Shown piece after piece: positions 54,849 to 64,000 of a DNA stretch of 64,000 nucleotides. The stretch comes from Pseudoalteromonas undina. GTDB lineage: Bacteria; Pseudomonadota; Gammaproteobacteria; Enterobacterales; Alteromonadaceae. The stretch spans positions 1,612,001 through 1,676,000 of the forward strand of contig NZ_AHCF03000003.1 of the NCBI RefSeq assembly GCF_000238275.3, written 5' to 3'. Under the pieces are notes generated by a model that was not told the DNA's origin, ran no database searches, and worked only from the letters and a program-made list of their open reading frames with translations. Both the position numbers and the translations under genes were made by a program. Each line of letters starts with the position of its first letter. The first letter of the stretch is position 1.

Positions 54849-56200
54849 GTGTCACTGGTGTAAATTAGCTCTATATTAACAATTTTACTGCGATTTAAAG
54901 TGATTTTATAGCGTTGATACAGCGCATTATCAGATTCGGTTAAAACCAATACCATATTTAATTGGTAGCGTCTTTCGACTCCCTGCTTAGAAATTTTATT
55001 ATTTTCTAAATGGTACAGCTTCCCTTCCCCCTTTTTTAAATAACGTGCAAACGGTGCAAGATTAAATTGCAGTGTTTGCTGTAAGCTATCGTAGCCTGGC
55101 AAAAATTCTTTAGCACTGACCCGCGTTTCACTAGCAAAATGCAGCCATTGCGCCGCCTGTTTATTTTGCTGACGACGCTTAGAGAAAATTTTCCTCACTT
55201 CTTTAGGGATTTTTTTAAACCGCGTGTATTCTAACCAAATAAACTGGCTCGCTACTTTATCTTTTGTAATACTGTTTTTAAAAATAAAGCGCCATTTTGG
55301 CCGCCCCCGTACAATAGCACGCCAAATAATACGGGTAATATCTTCTTTAAATATTTCTCTCAGCCCGTAAATAACCCCTAAAATTAAAATTAATGAAGCG
55401 GTTATTTCAGTAAAGGTAGAACGCGCATTGAGTATTACTACCATCACAAAGGCCATTATAACAGCCGTTACAGAGCCTTTTACCAAACGTTTTAAATAAC
55501 TATTAAGGTATCGGGTTTGGCGCTGTAAAATCACTCCATGCTCTATTAAACGCTGTAATAGGCGCATTTTATTGGTAATTCTGTTGGCGTCTTTAAGTGT
55601 TGAGTCAGAATTATATTGTTGCTCTGCCCGATACTCACTCTCTGACTTACAAAAGTTTAATAAGTCATTTCGCTCTTTAGCGTGATCGCTACTACGCGGC
55701 CCTTCATCAAGCAGCTTTAAAAACGTTTGTTCAATCTGCCAGCTTAGGTAGTTATCGGCATTGGTATAAAACGGGATCAGCTTTTCGTTATCAGGGGTGT
55801 AACGTCTGAGTTTTCTGAGTAGACTTTGGCTTTGCTCGCAAAGCTCCATAGCCCGTTGATAAAATTCATCGCTTTCTTGAATTTTTAACGCATCTTTAAT
55901 ATCAGCATCAATAGCAAGGCGTACTTGATAACAATATAAATTTAGATTTTGTCGGTAGTCTTGTTGCTCCCCTTTGTTTTTACTCACAAAGCGGCTTCTT
56001 ACCAATGGAAGATGGATATTATTAGCGTTGTAGGCTACAAAAGATTTAAATTGATTATTAAAGTAAGACTCTTCGCTAAGTGTTTGTGCATTAATACCCA
56101 TTTCATTTGGGATAGAAAAATAAAGATCGAGACGCTGCTCTGCACGCGGTGATAATTGCGGTTCAATAACAAACGATAAATTTTCGTCTTGCTTTAACAA
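54833..56200 (-). CDS. Unrecognised two-helix membrane protein
   Basis: A 455-residue protein I do not assign to a named family. Residues 1-235 are soluble and rich in charged helices. Two adjacent membrane helices (about 244-262, AVIMAFVMVVILNA; about 267-285, ITASLILILGVIYGL) follow. A basic second soluble domain (about 290-455) ends with beta-rich sequence YQLNMVLVLTESDNALYQRYKITL. The hairpin topology places both large domains on the cytoplasmic side. The gene stands alone with its own terminator. No enzymatic motif is visible, so no function is proposed. Confidence 0.8.
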   Translation of the reverse strand: MLKQDENLSFVIEPQLSPRAEQRLDLYFSIPNEMGINAQTLSEESYFNNQFKSFVAYNANNIHLPLVRSRFVSKNKGEQQDYRQNLNLYCYQVRLAIDADIKDALKIQESDEFYQRAMELCEQSQSLLRKLRRYTPDNEKLIPFYTNADNYLSWQIEQTFLKLLDEGPRSSDHAKERNDLLNFCKSESEYRAEQQYNSDSTLKDANRITNKMRLLQRLIEHGVILQRQTRYLNSYLKRLVKGSVTAVIMAFVMVVILNARSTFTEITASLILILGVIYGLREIFKEDITRIIWRAIVRGRPKWRFIFKNSITKDKVASQFIWLEYTRFKKIPKEVRKIFSKRRQQNKQAAQWLHFASETRVSAKEFLPGYDSLQQTLQFNLAPFARYLKKGEGKLYHLENNKISKQGVERRYQLNMVLVLTESDNALYQRYKITLNRSKIVNIELIYTSDTKKEE

Positions 56201-56258
56201 TGATGCCTCCTTTGGTTATCTACCTGAGTTTACGTGCCTCTTTAATTTTGTTCAACAA

Positions 56259-56288
56259 AAAAGGCCTAGTAAATACTAGGCCTTTTAA
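56259..56288 (-). terminator. Terminator after the second TonB receptor gene
   Basis: A perfect 13-bp stem AAAAGGCCTAGTA / TACTAGGCCTTTT (56259-56271 with 56274-56286) runs into a T-rich tract on the minus strand, 20 bp after the receptor stop codon. Confidence 0.88.
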
Positions 56289-56307
56289 TGGTTCTAATTA
56301 GTTAAAA

Positions 56308-59013
56308 TTAGAATTTAACGTTTACACCTGCGAAGAAACGACGACCTAGTACATCGTATGTGTACGGGTCAGTATTTGAATCGTTATTACCTGTGTAGTA
56401 AGGAGGTTGCTTATCAAACAAGTTGTTTACACCTGCAGATAAAGTTACTGTGTCATTCACTAAGTAATTACCGCTGATATCATGGTAAACTACTGTTGGA
56501 GTGCTTGGTGCATAACAAGAATCTTCTTTTCCGATACATGCGAAGCTATCCATACCAGCTATGTAACGAGCTTGGTATTGTGCATCCCAGTTATCGCCTG
56601 CAACACTTACAGTTAAGTTAGATTTAAAGTCAGCATATCCACCCGTTCCTGATGTAATAATACCTGCATAGTCAACTGGGTCACCAGTAACTTCTACAAC
56701 ATATTCATCTAAGTAAGTTGTGTCTAAGCTTGTTTTCCAGTTCAGGCCAGCCACTTCAAAGCTGTATGCAAGATTTAAATCAACCCCAGATGTTTTTTCA
56801 GAACCAACGTTTTGTAATTGATTATTGAATTTAACACGGCCAGTTGCATCCATAGATACGCCTGCTGACTGACAAAGTGCAGTGCTAGCATTTGCACCAT
56901 TATTTAAACACTGATCAACAATATATTGGCTATCTACTTTAGTGATTGCATTTTCAATATCGATTTCATAGTAATCAAGCGTCATTGAGAAGCCGTCAAG
57001 CCATTGTGGCTCGTATACGACACCAGCAGTTAAAGTATCTGCTTCTTCAGGAGTAAGTGAATCATTACCACCCACAGTTACTTCTGCTTGGTCTTGAGCA
57101 CCTGGATAATCAATTTGGTCAAACGATGGTGAATTGCCAGAGTACAACTCAGAAACCGTTGGCGCACGGAATGCTGTTGAAACGACGCTACGTAGCATTA
57201 GTTCATCATTTACTTTCCAAGTAAGACCTAGTTTCCAAGTCTCATCTGAACCAAATGTGCTGTAATCAAATGCACGAATAGCTGCACTTAATTCAACATT
57301 TTGTGCAAGAGGAGCATCTGCTAGTAGAGGTATAGCAAATTCAACATAAGCTTCGTTTACGTCAAAACCGCCGGCTGTTGGCTCAACCATAGGGTCGTTT
57401 GCAAGGCCTTGTGCAGTTAAAGAGTCAGGTGTAAACCATGCTTTTTCTTGACGACGCTCTATGCCTGCAGCAAATGCAGAGTAACCTGCTGGTAATTCGA
57501 ATAACTCACCCGATACAGATGCTGAAAGAATAAACAGCTGGCTTCCGCCGTTATTAACTTCAGTGTACACATTTTTGCGGAAATCTTCAGAAACCCAAGC
57601 TGATTGATCAAGTGGGTTAAATTTACCTTCAAGGATTTGATCTTGAATAGCACCCATATTGTGTAAGTTGCTTAGCTTGTCAACAGAGTCATTACGGCCG
57701 AAGTTCGCTGACACGTCCCAAGAGTAATCACCAACAAAACCTTCAGCACCCACTACTGCACGAACAGTATCAACTGATTGTTCAAAGTAACGCGCGCCGG
57801 TGTCAGACATACGACGGCCGTAAGAAATTGCATCACCATTTACGTAATTCGTTTCTTGTGTGATGTAATTACCATCAGCATCTTTATCTAAATAGCCGTC
57901 ACCATCTAAATCAACACGCTTATCATAGCTTTGACTTAATAATGAGTTACCCATAGTCGCAGTGTCGTACTCAAAATCAAACCAAACTGGCTGTGGTGCC
58001 ATCTGTTGCTCTGACCAACGCTTAGTATAAGTAAACTCAGCAAATACGCTCGTGTCATCAGATAGTTCGTATGTAGCGATACCTGTTAAGTTTAAACGCT
58101 CCATTGGCGTGTACAGGTAGCTTGCTGGTGAATAGTTATAAGCATCTTCATTAGTATAACGATGGTAATCGCCACCACGTCCTGTTACACCATTATCATT
58201 GATTAGAGATACTTGTATTTCTTCACCTTTAGCATCAAGGATAGTCCCTTTCTCGCTTGTACCATTCCAGATATGACCACCTTCATTGTATGAAGAACCA
58301 GTGCAATATAAACCGTTAGCACCTTCAGCAATTGGGCAGTTTGAGAAATCACGATCAGCTTGAGATGCTTTACCACGATCAGTGTATTGCATGCCGATAA
58401 CAATGTTACCTTTATCGAATGAGCTACCAACAGTGAAATCAATTGAGTTCTCTGTTGCGTCACCTTCACCAGTAATTGCTGAATTAACATTCATGTCTAG
58501 GCCTTCAAAATTATCTTTTAGGATAATATTTACTACGCCAGCAACTGCATCAGTACCATAAACTGCAGAAGCGCCATCTTTTAGTACTTCCACTGATTTG
58601 ATCATAGAAACAGGGATTGTATTTAAGTCAACAGTTGATGCTGCACCAGTACCCGATGCAATCATGCGACGACCGTTTACAAGTACTAGAGTACGACTTG
58701 AACCCAGACCGCGAAGGTCTATGCGGGCATTACCACCAGAACCATTATTAACGCCTGGGTTTGTCATTGCACCGCCTGTAGCGGTCATTTTCTGTAATAC
58801 GCTATCAATACTTGTAGCGCCCATTGCTTTGATGTCGTCTGCACCGATAAGTGTAACAGGGCTTGCGTTTTCCATATCTGAACGCTTGATACGAGAACCC
58901 GTTACTTGAATTTTTTCAATTGACTTTGCTGCTTCGTCTGCAGCTAAAACCTGAACACTTGAGAACATTGGGATTGCTGCAATAACAGCTAAACCAAGAG
59001 TTGATTTTTTCAT
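56308..59013 (-). CDS. TonB-dependent outer-membrane receptor
   Basis: A 901-residue receptor. The signal peptide ends near VQVLA (residue 24), then a TonB-box-like segment IEKIQVTGSR. The plug domain contains IDLRGLGSSRTLVLVNGRRM and VEVLKDGASAVYGTDAVAGVVNIILK (read in parts), and the barrel ends in GVNVKF. There is no STN domain, so no direct signalling role. Two cysteine pairs occur in predicted loops (CLNNGANASTALC; CIGKEDSC). The type resembles receptors for large substrates such as peptides or oligosaccharides in Alteromonadales, but the ligand is unknown. It stands alone with a long upstream gap. Confidence 0.93.
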   Translation of the reverse strand: MKKSTLGLAVIAAIPMFSSVQVLAADEAAKSIEKIQVTGSRIKRSDMENASPVTLIGADDIKAMGATSIDSVLQKMTATGGAMTNPGVNNGSGGNARIDLRGLGSSRTLVLVNGRRMIASGTGAASTVDLNTIPVSMIKSVEVLKDGASAVYGTDAVAGVVNIILKDNFEGLDMNVNSAITGEGDATENSIDFTVGSSFDKGNIVIGMQYTDRGKASQADRDFSNCPIAEGANGLYCTGSSYNEGGHIWNGTSEKGTILDAKGEEIQVSLINDNGVTGRGGDYHRYTNEDAYNYSPASYLYTPMERLNLTGIATYELSDDTSVFAEFTYTKRWSEQQMAPQPVWFDFEYDTATMGNSLLSQSYDKRVDLDGDGYLDKDADGNYITQETNYVNGDAISYGRRMSDTGARYFEQSVDTVRAVVGAEGFVGDYSWDVSANFGRNDSVDKLSNLHNMGAIQDQILEGKFNPLDQSAWVSEDFRKNVYTEVNNGGSQLFILSASVSGELFELPAGYSAFAAGIERRQEKAWFTPDSLTAQGLANDPMVEPTAGGFDVNEAYVEFAIPLLADAPLAQNVELSAAIRAFDYSTFGSDETWKLGLTWKVNDELMLRSVVSTAFRAPTVSELYSGNSPSFDQIDYPGAQDQAEVTVGGNDSLTPEEADTLTAGVVYEPQWLDGFSMTLDYYEIDIENAITKVDSQYIVDQCLNNGANASTALCQSAGVSMDATGRVKFNNQLQNVGSEKTSGVDLNLAYSFEVAGLNWKTSLDTTYLDEYVVEVTGDPVDYAGIITSGTGGYADFKSNLTVSVAGDNWDAQYQARYIAGMDSFACIGKEDSCYAPSTPTVVYHDISGNYLVNDTVTLSAGVNNLFDKQPPYYTGNNDSNTDPYTYDVLGRRFFAGVNVKF

Positions 59014-59730
59014 GAATGAACCCTACTTGTTGAATTTACCTAAATTGGCAACACTCACTTTTATGAGATTTTTGAGTGAGCGGGAGCAACTTAGGCGCCC
59101 CTAACTGAATGAAAACTTAACGACAGATCAATAAAAGACCACCCCTATTTGCATGTACACAAAAAAGGTACTGTTGTTAACCATTGTTTCATTGTTAATT
59201 AATAAAAACATTTAAAAATCAGCTACTAAAGCAAGCTTAATCACATAAAAAACACACATGAAATCAAATAGGTTGAGTTTGTAATCAAATGTAATTATCG
59301 GGGTGATGTGCCCTAAACAGGAAAATTAACATGTTAATCACAGATCGTTATTAAAAAGGTAAAACTAGGTGTTAATTACTAACCATATTTATGCAAGTAG
59401 ATTGTTTATTTAGTCTGAATAATTTTGCTATATGCTTTAACCAGGTAAATTTTATGCTTATAGTGAATTACGAGCTCACTACACATTAATAAAAAACAGC
59501 TGTTAAATCGACGAGGGCTTTATAAATGTATTTGTGGGTAATAAAGGATGGCTATAATCTTTAAAGCAAGTAGATGTGCAAAAGGGATACTTATTATTAA
59601 GTTAAAATACTTACACTAAGAGACGTGCTTCAGTTTCAGGTAACTACATGTGAGGTGAAGGACAATGGGCTTTGCCACTAGAGTTATACGGAAATAGCGT
59701 AGTTGAAAAACCACACCATAGTAAAAATTT
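59014..59730. other. AT-rich region upstream of the second TonB receptor, no gene seen
   Basis: 717 bp with no credible coding region. It should hold the receptor promoter; several AT-rich stretches exist but no convincing -35/-10 pair. A weak hairpin CACTCA / TGAGTG (59052-59057 with 59073-59078) lies in the predicted leader. A ten-codon frame at 59665-59697 has a good GAGGTGAAGGA ribosome-like sequence but is too short to call. Confidence 0.45.
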
Positions 59731-60159
59731 TCAATAAGTGACGTTAAAATAGTAATCAACATTACTACTTATGCCAGTATTTTTATTGCTAGTAGTAAGT
59801 ACAAGCTTCCACACCATATTTTGCTCTGAGCAAATCCCAACCATAGTATCGGCCAACCAAATATTCCCTTGCTCGGTAAACTGCAATGGAATGTAACCCA
59901 TATACATAGTTACTCCCTCCAATTTAGCCGCTGTTATTGTTAGATCATTAGGTAAGTGAGCATAAATTGAAAACGGTGTCTCTGGTGATAAGGTTTCTTC
60001 GCTTAACCAAACCTTAACTTGATTTTCAAAATGACATGGTTTGTTATTTTTACACTCGGTTTGCGATTGGCTTACTTTTGCTGTTGATGTTGATCCAGAA
60101 AAGTCACAACCTAGTAAAAATAATAGAAAAGAAAGTAAGCATACTCTATATATATACAT
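59731..60159 (-). CDS. Small lipoprotein divergent from ccoNOQP
   Basis: From the ATG at 60159 the protein is 142 residues. The signal sequence RVCLLSFLLFLLGCDFSG carries a lipobox with LLGC. Asp follows the cysteine, which in E. coli rules predicts retention in the inner membrane. The mature part contains TECKNNKPCHF (two cysteines), VKVWLSEETLSPETPFSIYAHLP and a beta-rich fold ending VDYYFNVTY, plausibly an immunoglobulin-like sandwich. The family is not recognised. Divergent placement next to the cbb3 oxidase operon may hint at a role in respiration, but this is weak. Confidence 0.7.
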   Translation of the reverse strand: MYIYRVCLLSFLLFLLGCDFSGSTSTAKVSQSQTECKNNKPCHFENQVKVWLSEETLSPETPFSIYAHLPNDLTITAAKLEGVTMYMGYIPLQFTEQGNIWLADTMVGICSEQNMVWKLVLTTSNKNTGISSNVDYYFNVTY

Positions 60160-60279
60160 GCAGGTTCTCAAATATCTAATGTATGGGCCCAACATTTAGG
60201 GCAAGTTGGTTGATTATCGGCTTTAATGAGTGAGTAAGGTACAAATCACCTCAAAAAATAGACAGCAACTCAATAAAGT

Positions 60280-60293
60280 TTGATTGATGTCAT
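60280..60293 (+). promoter_or_regulatory. Weak FNR/Anr-like site upstream of ccoN
   Basis: TTGATTGATGTCAT matches the half-site TTGAT perfectly, while the second half GTCAT differs from ATCAA at two positions. Oxygen control by FNR-type regulators is common for cbb3 operons, which makes this degenerate match worth noting. Confidence 0.25.
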
Positions 60294-60436
60294 ATTATTA
60301 CGCAATTGACCTATCTTTTTAAGGCCAAAAAATTTATCATTTCAACCGCAAAAAAAACAAGTATTTCTTGAGATTATTATCTTTAACAACCACATATTGT
60401 GGGGTTTGGATAGTATACTTTGGAATAATAGTAGGT

Positions 60437-60454
60437 CCTACTTTAACAAGTAGG
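60437..60454 (+). promoter_or_regulatory. Hairpin in the ccoN leader
   Basis: CCTACTT (60437-60443) pairs with AAGTAGG (60448-60454), loop TAAC. The overlapping GTAGGTCCTAC (60431-60441) offers an alternative pairing. It ends 43 bp before ccoN and could affect mRNA stability or translation. Confidence 0.35.
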
Positions 60455-60496
60455 TAATTCATTTCTAAACGCATTTATTGCAGCGGAAGCCAGAAA

Positions 60497-61930
60497 ATGA
60501 GCCAAACAGTAGCATCACAAACTGAGTACAATTATAAAGTTGTACGCCAATTCGCTATTATGACAGTGATTTGGGGCATCGTTGGCATGGGTATTGGGGT
60601 TCTGATTGCTGCCCAACTAGCTTGGCCAGCACTTAACTTTGACACACCATGGTTAACTTACTCTCGACTTCGTCCGTTACACACGAACGCAGTAATTTTC
60701 GCATTTGGTACAAGTGCTCTTTTTGCGACGTCTTATTACGTCGTACAACGCACATGTCAAACGCGCCTTCTTTCAGATAAATTAGCCGCCTTCACCTTTT
60801 GGGGTTGGCAGTTAGTGATTGTTCTAGCAGCAATTACTCTACCTATGGGTATTTCAAGTTCTAAAGAGTATGCAGAACTTGAGTGGCCTATCGATATCTT
60901 AATTGCTGTTGTTTGGGTAACGTACGCTGTTGTATTTATGGGCACTATTGCTAAACGTAAAGTGGCTCATATTTATGTAGCTAACTGGTTCTATGCTGGT
61001 TTCATTATTACTGTTGCAGTACTTCATATTGTTAACAGCATGGCTGTTCCTGTCTCACTAACTAAATCATACTCAATTTACGCCGGTGCGGTTGATGCAA
61101 TGGTTCAGTGGTGGTACGGACACAATGCTGTAGGTTTCCTTCTTACTGCTGGCTTCTTAGGGATGATGTATTACTTTGTACCAAAGCAAGCGGGTCGTCC
61201 AGTTTACTCATACCGTTTATCGGTTGTTCACTTTTGGGCTCTTATCTCGCTTTACATTTGGGCAGGTCCTCACCACCTTCACTACACTGCGCTTCCTGAT
61301 TGGACGCAAAGCTTAGGTATGGTGATGTCTATTATCTTATTCGTGCCGTCTTGGGGGGGTATGATCAACGGTATTATGACACTTTCAGGTGCATGGCATA
61401 AGTTACGTACTGACCCAGTGCTTCGTTTCTTAGTGGTTTCATTGTCTTTCTACGGTATGTCGACGTTTGAAGGCCCAATGATGGCAATTAAATCTGTAAA
61501 TGCGTTATCGCACTACACAGATTGGACTGTAGGTCACGTACACTCAGGTGCACTAGGTTGGGTTGCAATGATTTCTATCGGTGCTATCTACCACCTTATT
61601 CCTGCGTTATTCTCGCAAGGTCGTATGTACAGCATTAAATTAATCAATACACACTTCTGGTTACACACTGTGGGTGTTGTTTTATACATTGTTGCAATGT
61701 GGATTTCAGGTGTAATGCAAGGCCTAATGTGGCGTGCAGTTAACTCTGACGGTACATTAATGTACAGCTTTGTTCAGTCGTTAGAAGCCTCTCATCCTTT
61801 CTATGTTATGCGTTTCTTAGGCGGTGTATTCATCGTTACAGGTATGCTGGTTATGGCTTATAACGTTTATCGTACAGTTTCAGCGAAAAATAACTCGCTA
61901 GAACTTGATGAACAAGCGCAGTTAGCATAA
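60497..61930 (+). CDS. ccoN: Cytochrome c oxidase cbb3-type subunit I
   Basis: A 477-residue heme-copper oxidase subunit with twelve helices. Ligand motifs include [14 protein letters not shown] (low-spin heme His), [12 protein letters not shown] (CuB His), [15 protein letters not shown] (CuB His pair with the nearby Tyr) and [12 protein letters not shown] (heme ligands). cbb3 oxidases reduce oxygen with high affinity and pump protons, allowing respiration at low oxygen. It heads ccoNOQP, with 12 bp to ccoO. Confidence 0.98.
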   Translation: MSQTVASQTEYNYKVVRQFAIMTVIWGIVGMGIGVLIAAQLAWPALNFDTPWLTYSRLRPLHTNAVIFAFGTSALFATSYYVVQRTCQTRLLSDKLAAFTFWGWQLVIVLAAITLPMGISSSKEYAELEWPIDILIAVVWVTYAVVFMGTIAKRKVAHIYVANWFYAGFIITVAVLHIVNSMAVPVSLTKSYSIYAGAVDAMVQWWYGHNAVGFLLTAGFLGMMYYFVPKQAGRPVYSYRLSVVHFWALISLYIWAGPHHLHYTALPDWTQSLGMVMSIILFVPSWGGMINGIMTLSGAWHKLRTDPVLRFLVVSLSFYGMSTFEGPMMAIKSVNALSHYTDWTVGHVHSGALGWVAMISIGAIYHLIPALFSQGRMYSIKLINTHFWLHTVGVVLYIVAMWISGVMQGLMWRAVNSDGTLMYSFVQSLEASHPFYVMRFLGGVFIVTGMLVMAYNVYRTVSAKNNSLELDEQAQLA

Positions 61931-61942
61931 CGGAGTCAGATA

Positions 61943-62617
61943 ATGAGCAATAAAAATTCGCAAAATAAACACGAAATTATCGAGAAAAATATCGGCCTTA
62001 TGGCCATCTTGACTGTTTTCGCAATCAGCTTTGGTGCATTGGTAGAAATTACTCCGCTAATGTTCCAAGACGACACAACTAAGCCAGTTGATGGGTTACG
62101 CCCGTTAAATGCGCTAGAGTTTGAAGGTCGTGACATTTATGTGCGTGAAGGTTGCGCTAACTGTCACTCACAGATGATTCGTCCATTTCGTGATGAAGTC
62201 GAGCGCTATGGTCACTACTCTGTAGCGGGTGAATCAGTATGGGATCACCCATTCCTGTGGGGCTCTAAACGTACTGGTCCTGACTTAGCCCGTGTAGGTA
62301 AACGTTACTCAGACGACTGGCATTATGCGCACTTAGTTGACCCTCGTGCAGTGGTTCCTGAGTCGAATATGCCAGGCTTCCCTTGGTTAGCAGAGAACAC
62401 GCTTGATACAAGCTTAACTCTGAAAAAGCTACAAATTTTCCGTGACACGTTTGCTATTAACCCAGAAAACCCAAAACACCCGGGGTTAGGTTATGGCAGT
62501 GACGAGGAATTAATCGCTGACATTGCTAAAGTTGACGCAATGAATGACGGTAAAGGTGCAACAGAAATGCAAGCCCTTATTGCTTATTTGCAACAACTTG
62601 GCACACATTTGAAGTAG
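61943..62617 (+). CDS. ccoO: Cytochrome c oxidase cbb3-type subunit II
   Basis: A 224-residue membrane-anchored mono-heme cytochrome c. One N-terminal helix ([18 protein letters not shown]) is followed by CANCH at 71-75 in [15 protein letters not shown], and by SNMPGFPWL containing the axial methionine. It passes electrons from CcoP towards CcoN. Spacing of 6 bp to ccoQ indicates one transcript. Confidence 0.97.
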   Translation: MSNKNSQNKHEIIEKNIGLMAILTVFAISFGALVEITPLMFQDDTTKPVDGLRPLNALEFEGRDIYVREGCANCHSQMIRPFRDEVERYGHYSVAGESVWDHPFLWGSKRTGPDLARVGKRYSDDWHYAHLVDPRAVVPESNMPGFPWLAENTLDTSLTLKKLQIFRDTFAINPENPKHPGLGYGSDEELIADIAKVDAMNDGKGATEMQALIAYLQQLGTHLK

Positions 62618-62623
62618 ATTATT

Positions 62624-62809
62624 ATGGACTACGGGACATACAGAGGCATTTTGACTCTGGTAATTTTAGTATTATTTATTGTGATTGTTGGATGGGCATA
62701 TAGCAAGCGTAGTAAAAGTCGTTTTAAAGACGCTGCTAATGTCATATTTGAAGATGAAAAAAAACACAACAATACACTCTCTAACGAGGAAAAGGGGTCT
62801 GAGAAATGA
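62624..62809 (+). CDS. ccoQ: cbb3 oxidase small subunit CcoQ
   Basis: A 61-residue protein with one membrane helix (ILTLVILVLFIVIVGWAYS) followed by a basic then acidic tail (KRSKSRFKDAANVIFEDEKK). This is the normal CcoQ pattern; the protein stabilises the complex. It overlaps ccoP by 4 bp (ATGA). Confidence 0.93.
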   Translation: MDYGTYRGILTLVILVLFIVIVGWAYSKRSKSRFKDAANVIFEDEKKHNNTLSNEEKGSEK

Positions 62810-63840
62810 CTAGCTTTTGGAGTATATGGGTTATTGTATTAACCCTTGCATGCTTAATCATTATCTTTGGTCTACTAGTTTGGAACTTAAAAAACTATGT
62901 AGGTGTAAAAGAAGGTGAAAGCTGTGGACATGAGTTTGACGGCATTGAAGAATTAAACAATCCACTACCAAAATGGTGGACTTACATGTTCTTCGCAACG
63001 TTTGTATGGTCTGTTTATTACTTAGCAGCATACCCAGGTTTAGGTAACTGGGAAGGCTTAGCAAAGTGGACCAGCTCAAACCAAGGTGTTACTTCTTTAA
63101 CTGAATCGAAAGAAGCAGTCATTGATGCTAAAGAAGATGGCCGCTTTGTAAAGCTAGATGCAGAATATCGTGCTGCTGAAGAGCGTTTTGGCCCAATTTT
63201 CAATGAATTGGCACAAATCCCTGTTACTGATTTAGTAGAGTCTAAGTTTGCTGGTGATGCAGCACAACAAGTAGCACTAGAAAACGGTACTAAGCATGAG
63301 CAAACGCAAGGTCAACTAGCGGTTGAAATTGGTCAGCGCTTATTTGCTCAAAACTGTGCACAGTGTCATGGCTCTGATGCTCGAGGTGGTACTGGCTTCC
63401 CTAACCTAACAGATAAAGATTGGTTATACGGTGGTACACCTGACAAAATCAGAGAAACATTACTTTTAGGTCGAGTTGCAGCAATGCCACCTTGGGGTGA
63501 TGCATTAGGTGAGCAAGGCGTTAAAGAAATGACAGCTTATGTACTTAGCCTATCTGGTCGTACTGTTAACCAAAAAGATGCCGATGCAGGTAAAGCGAAA
63601 TTCGCGATGTGTGCAGCATGTCATGGTGCAGATGGTAAAGGTTCAGTTGCACACAACTTACCGTTTGGTGCACCAAATCTAACTGATAACATTTGGTTGT
63701 ACGGTGGTTCTCAACGTGCAGTTGAAGAAACACTTAACCATGGCCGCGCTGGTGTAATGCCTGCTTGGAAAGAGATTTTAGGCGAAGATAAAATTCACCT
63801 ATTAACTGCTTACGTTTACAGCTTATCGCAAGATAAATAA
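62806..63840 (+). CDS. ccoP: Cytochrome c oxidase cbb3-type subunit III (diheme)
   Basis: A 344-residue diheme cytochrome c. Two N-terminal membrane helices (WVIVLTLACLIIIFGLLVW; KWWTYMFFATFVWSVYYLAAYPG) suggest the CcoP type with a double anchor. Heme motifs are CAQCH at 184-188 and CAACH at 269-273, with methionine ligands in AAMPPWGD and GVMPAWKE. It receives electrons from soluble or membrane cytochromes and passes them to CcoO. It ends the operon, before a strong terminator. Confidence 0.97.
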   Translation: MTSFWSIWVIVLTLACLIIIFGLLVWNLKNYVGVKEGESCGHEFDGIEELNNPLPKWWTYMFFATFVWSVYYLAAYPGLGNWEGLAKWTSSNQGVTSLTESKEAVIDAKEDGRFVKLDAEYRAAEERFGPIFNELAQIPVTDLVESKFAGDAAQQVALENGTKHEQTQGQLAVEIGQRLFAQNCAQCHGSDARGGTGFPNLTDKDWLYGGTPDKIRETLLLGRVAAMPPWGDALGEQGVKEMTAYVLSLSGRTVNQKDADAGKAKFAMCAACHGADGKGSVAHNLPFGAPNLTDNIWLYGGSQRAVEETLNHGRAGVMPAWKEILGEDKIHLLTAYVYSLSQDK

Positions 63841-63901
63841 CGATAAAGTTAACAAAACGTTTCAGTTATAATCTTTTTATTTCAATAGATTAATACAGAT
63901 C

Positions 63902-63931
63902 AAAAAAGCCTCCACTCGGAGGCTTTTTTTT
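63902..63931 (+). terminator. Terminator of the ccoNOQP operon
   Basis: A 12-bp stem AAAAAAGCCTCC / GGAGGCTTTTTT (63902-63913 with 63918-63929), loop ACTC, ending in a T run. It is 62 bp after the ccoP stop codon. Confidence 0.93.
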
Positions 63932-63989
63932 AGTCTTTTCGATCTATTTATTATAATATAGCCGCACATTAATTAATTTTAGAGCGACT

Positions 63990-64000
63990 ATGCAACCGAC
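63990..64000 (+). CDS. Possible start of a further gene cut by the window end
   Basis: An ATG at 63990 begins M-Q-P before the sequence stops. A TATAAT at 63952-63957 and an AGAG 5 bp before the ATG are compatible with a new transcription and translation start after the cco terminator. Identity cannot be judged from three codons; a cbb3 assembly gene (ccoG or ccoH type) would be usual here. Confidence 0.3.

Larger units (their letters stand above)
60160..60496. other. ccoN upstream regulatory region
   Basis: 337 bp between the lipoprotein gene and ccoN, with no coding region. It holds a weak FNR/Anr-like site at 60280-60293 and a leader hairpin CCTACTT / AAGTAGG at 60437-60454 close to the ccoN start. 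No strong sigma70 promoter could be fixed by eye. Confidence 0.5.

Noticed and set aside
59665..59697. Ten-codon frame preceded by a good ribosome-site-like sequence
   Set aside because: Too short to support as a gene, and the sequence on either side gives no continuation in another frame.

Overview
The window looks like a chromosomal segment of a marine gammaproteobacterium of the order Alteromonadales, most likely Pseudoalteromonas. The evidence is moderately AT-rich DNA, the gene order rluC - maf - yceD - rpmF - plsX - fabD - fabG - acpP - fabF - pabC - mltG - tmk - holB - pilZ - tatD, the pairs mfd-csiV and aguA-aguB, aceK, a cbb3 oxidase operon, and two large TonB-dependent receptors. 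This assignment is inferred from gene content and style; no database was searched.

Layout. 1-1466: 3'-truncated gene for a secreted choice-of-anchor A / FG-GAP protein. 2083-11836: minus-strand, tightly overlapping surface-polysaccharide operon read from galU and ugd through a GT2 glycosyltransferase, a hexapeptide acyltransferase, an Alg14/Alg13-like split glycosyltransferase, a Wzx-like flippase, a Wzy-like polymerase, a periplasmic SGNH esterase and a membrane acyltransferase. 12095-16731: divergent plus-strand genes for a LapG-like periplasmic protease, a LapD-like c-di-GMP receptor with degenerate GGDEF and EAL domains, an unrecognised small exported protein and a Wzy_C-family ligase/polymerase. 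16879-28767: minus-strand PhoD-like phosphatase, then the DNA-replication, cell-wall and fatty-acid cluster, which lacks fabH between plsX and fabD. 28899-31124: maf convergent with a HAD phosphatase and rluC.

31900-35133: rne with a 775-bp upstream leader region and a 342-bp perfect-period tandem repeat in its scaffold region. 35507-42410: yejK, then yejL-yejM (YejM has an eroded periplasmic domain), a DUF4124 protein, aceK, a LysR regulator and a DUF2383 protein. 42476-47148: FecI-FecR-TonB receptor transduction operon, whose receptor carries an STN domain followed by what looks like a second signal peptide with its own ribosome binding site. 47436-54794: PilZ-like protein, aguA-aguB, mfd, csiV and a small lipoprotein. 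54833-60159: an unrecognised two-helix membrane protein, a second TonB receptor and a lipoprotein. 60497-63840: ccoNOQP.

Intergenic DNA holds several repeats: two full and one half copy of a GC-rich REP-like palindrome, a MITE-like palindrome between fabF and acpP, and a 16-bp near-perfect hairpin after csiV. I did not find tRNA, rRNA, CRISPR, insertion-sequence or prophage genes. I did not find a clearly new multi-gene defence or metabolic system. The most unusual items are the lapG-lapD-unknown-ligase cluster facing the capsule operon, and the receptor that seems to fuse an exported STN protein to a complete TonB receptor precursor.
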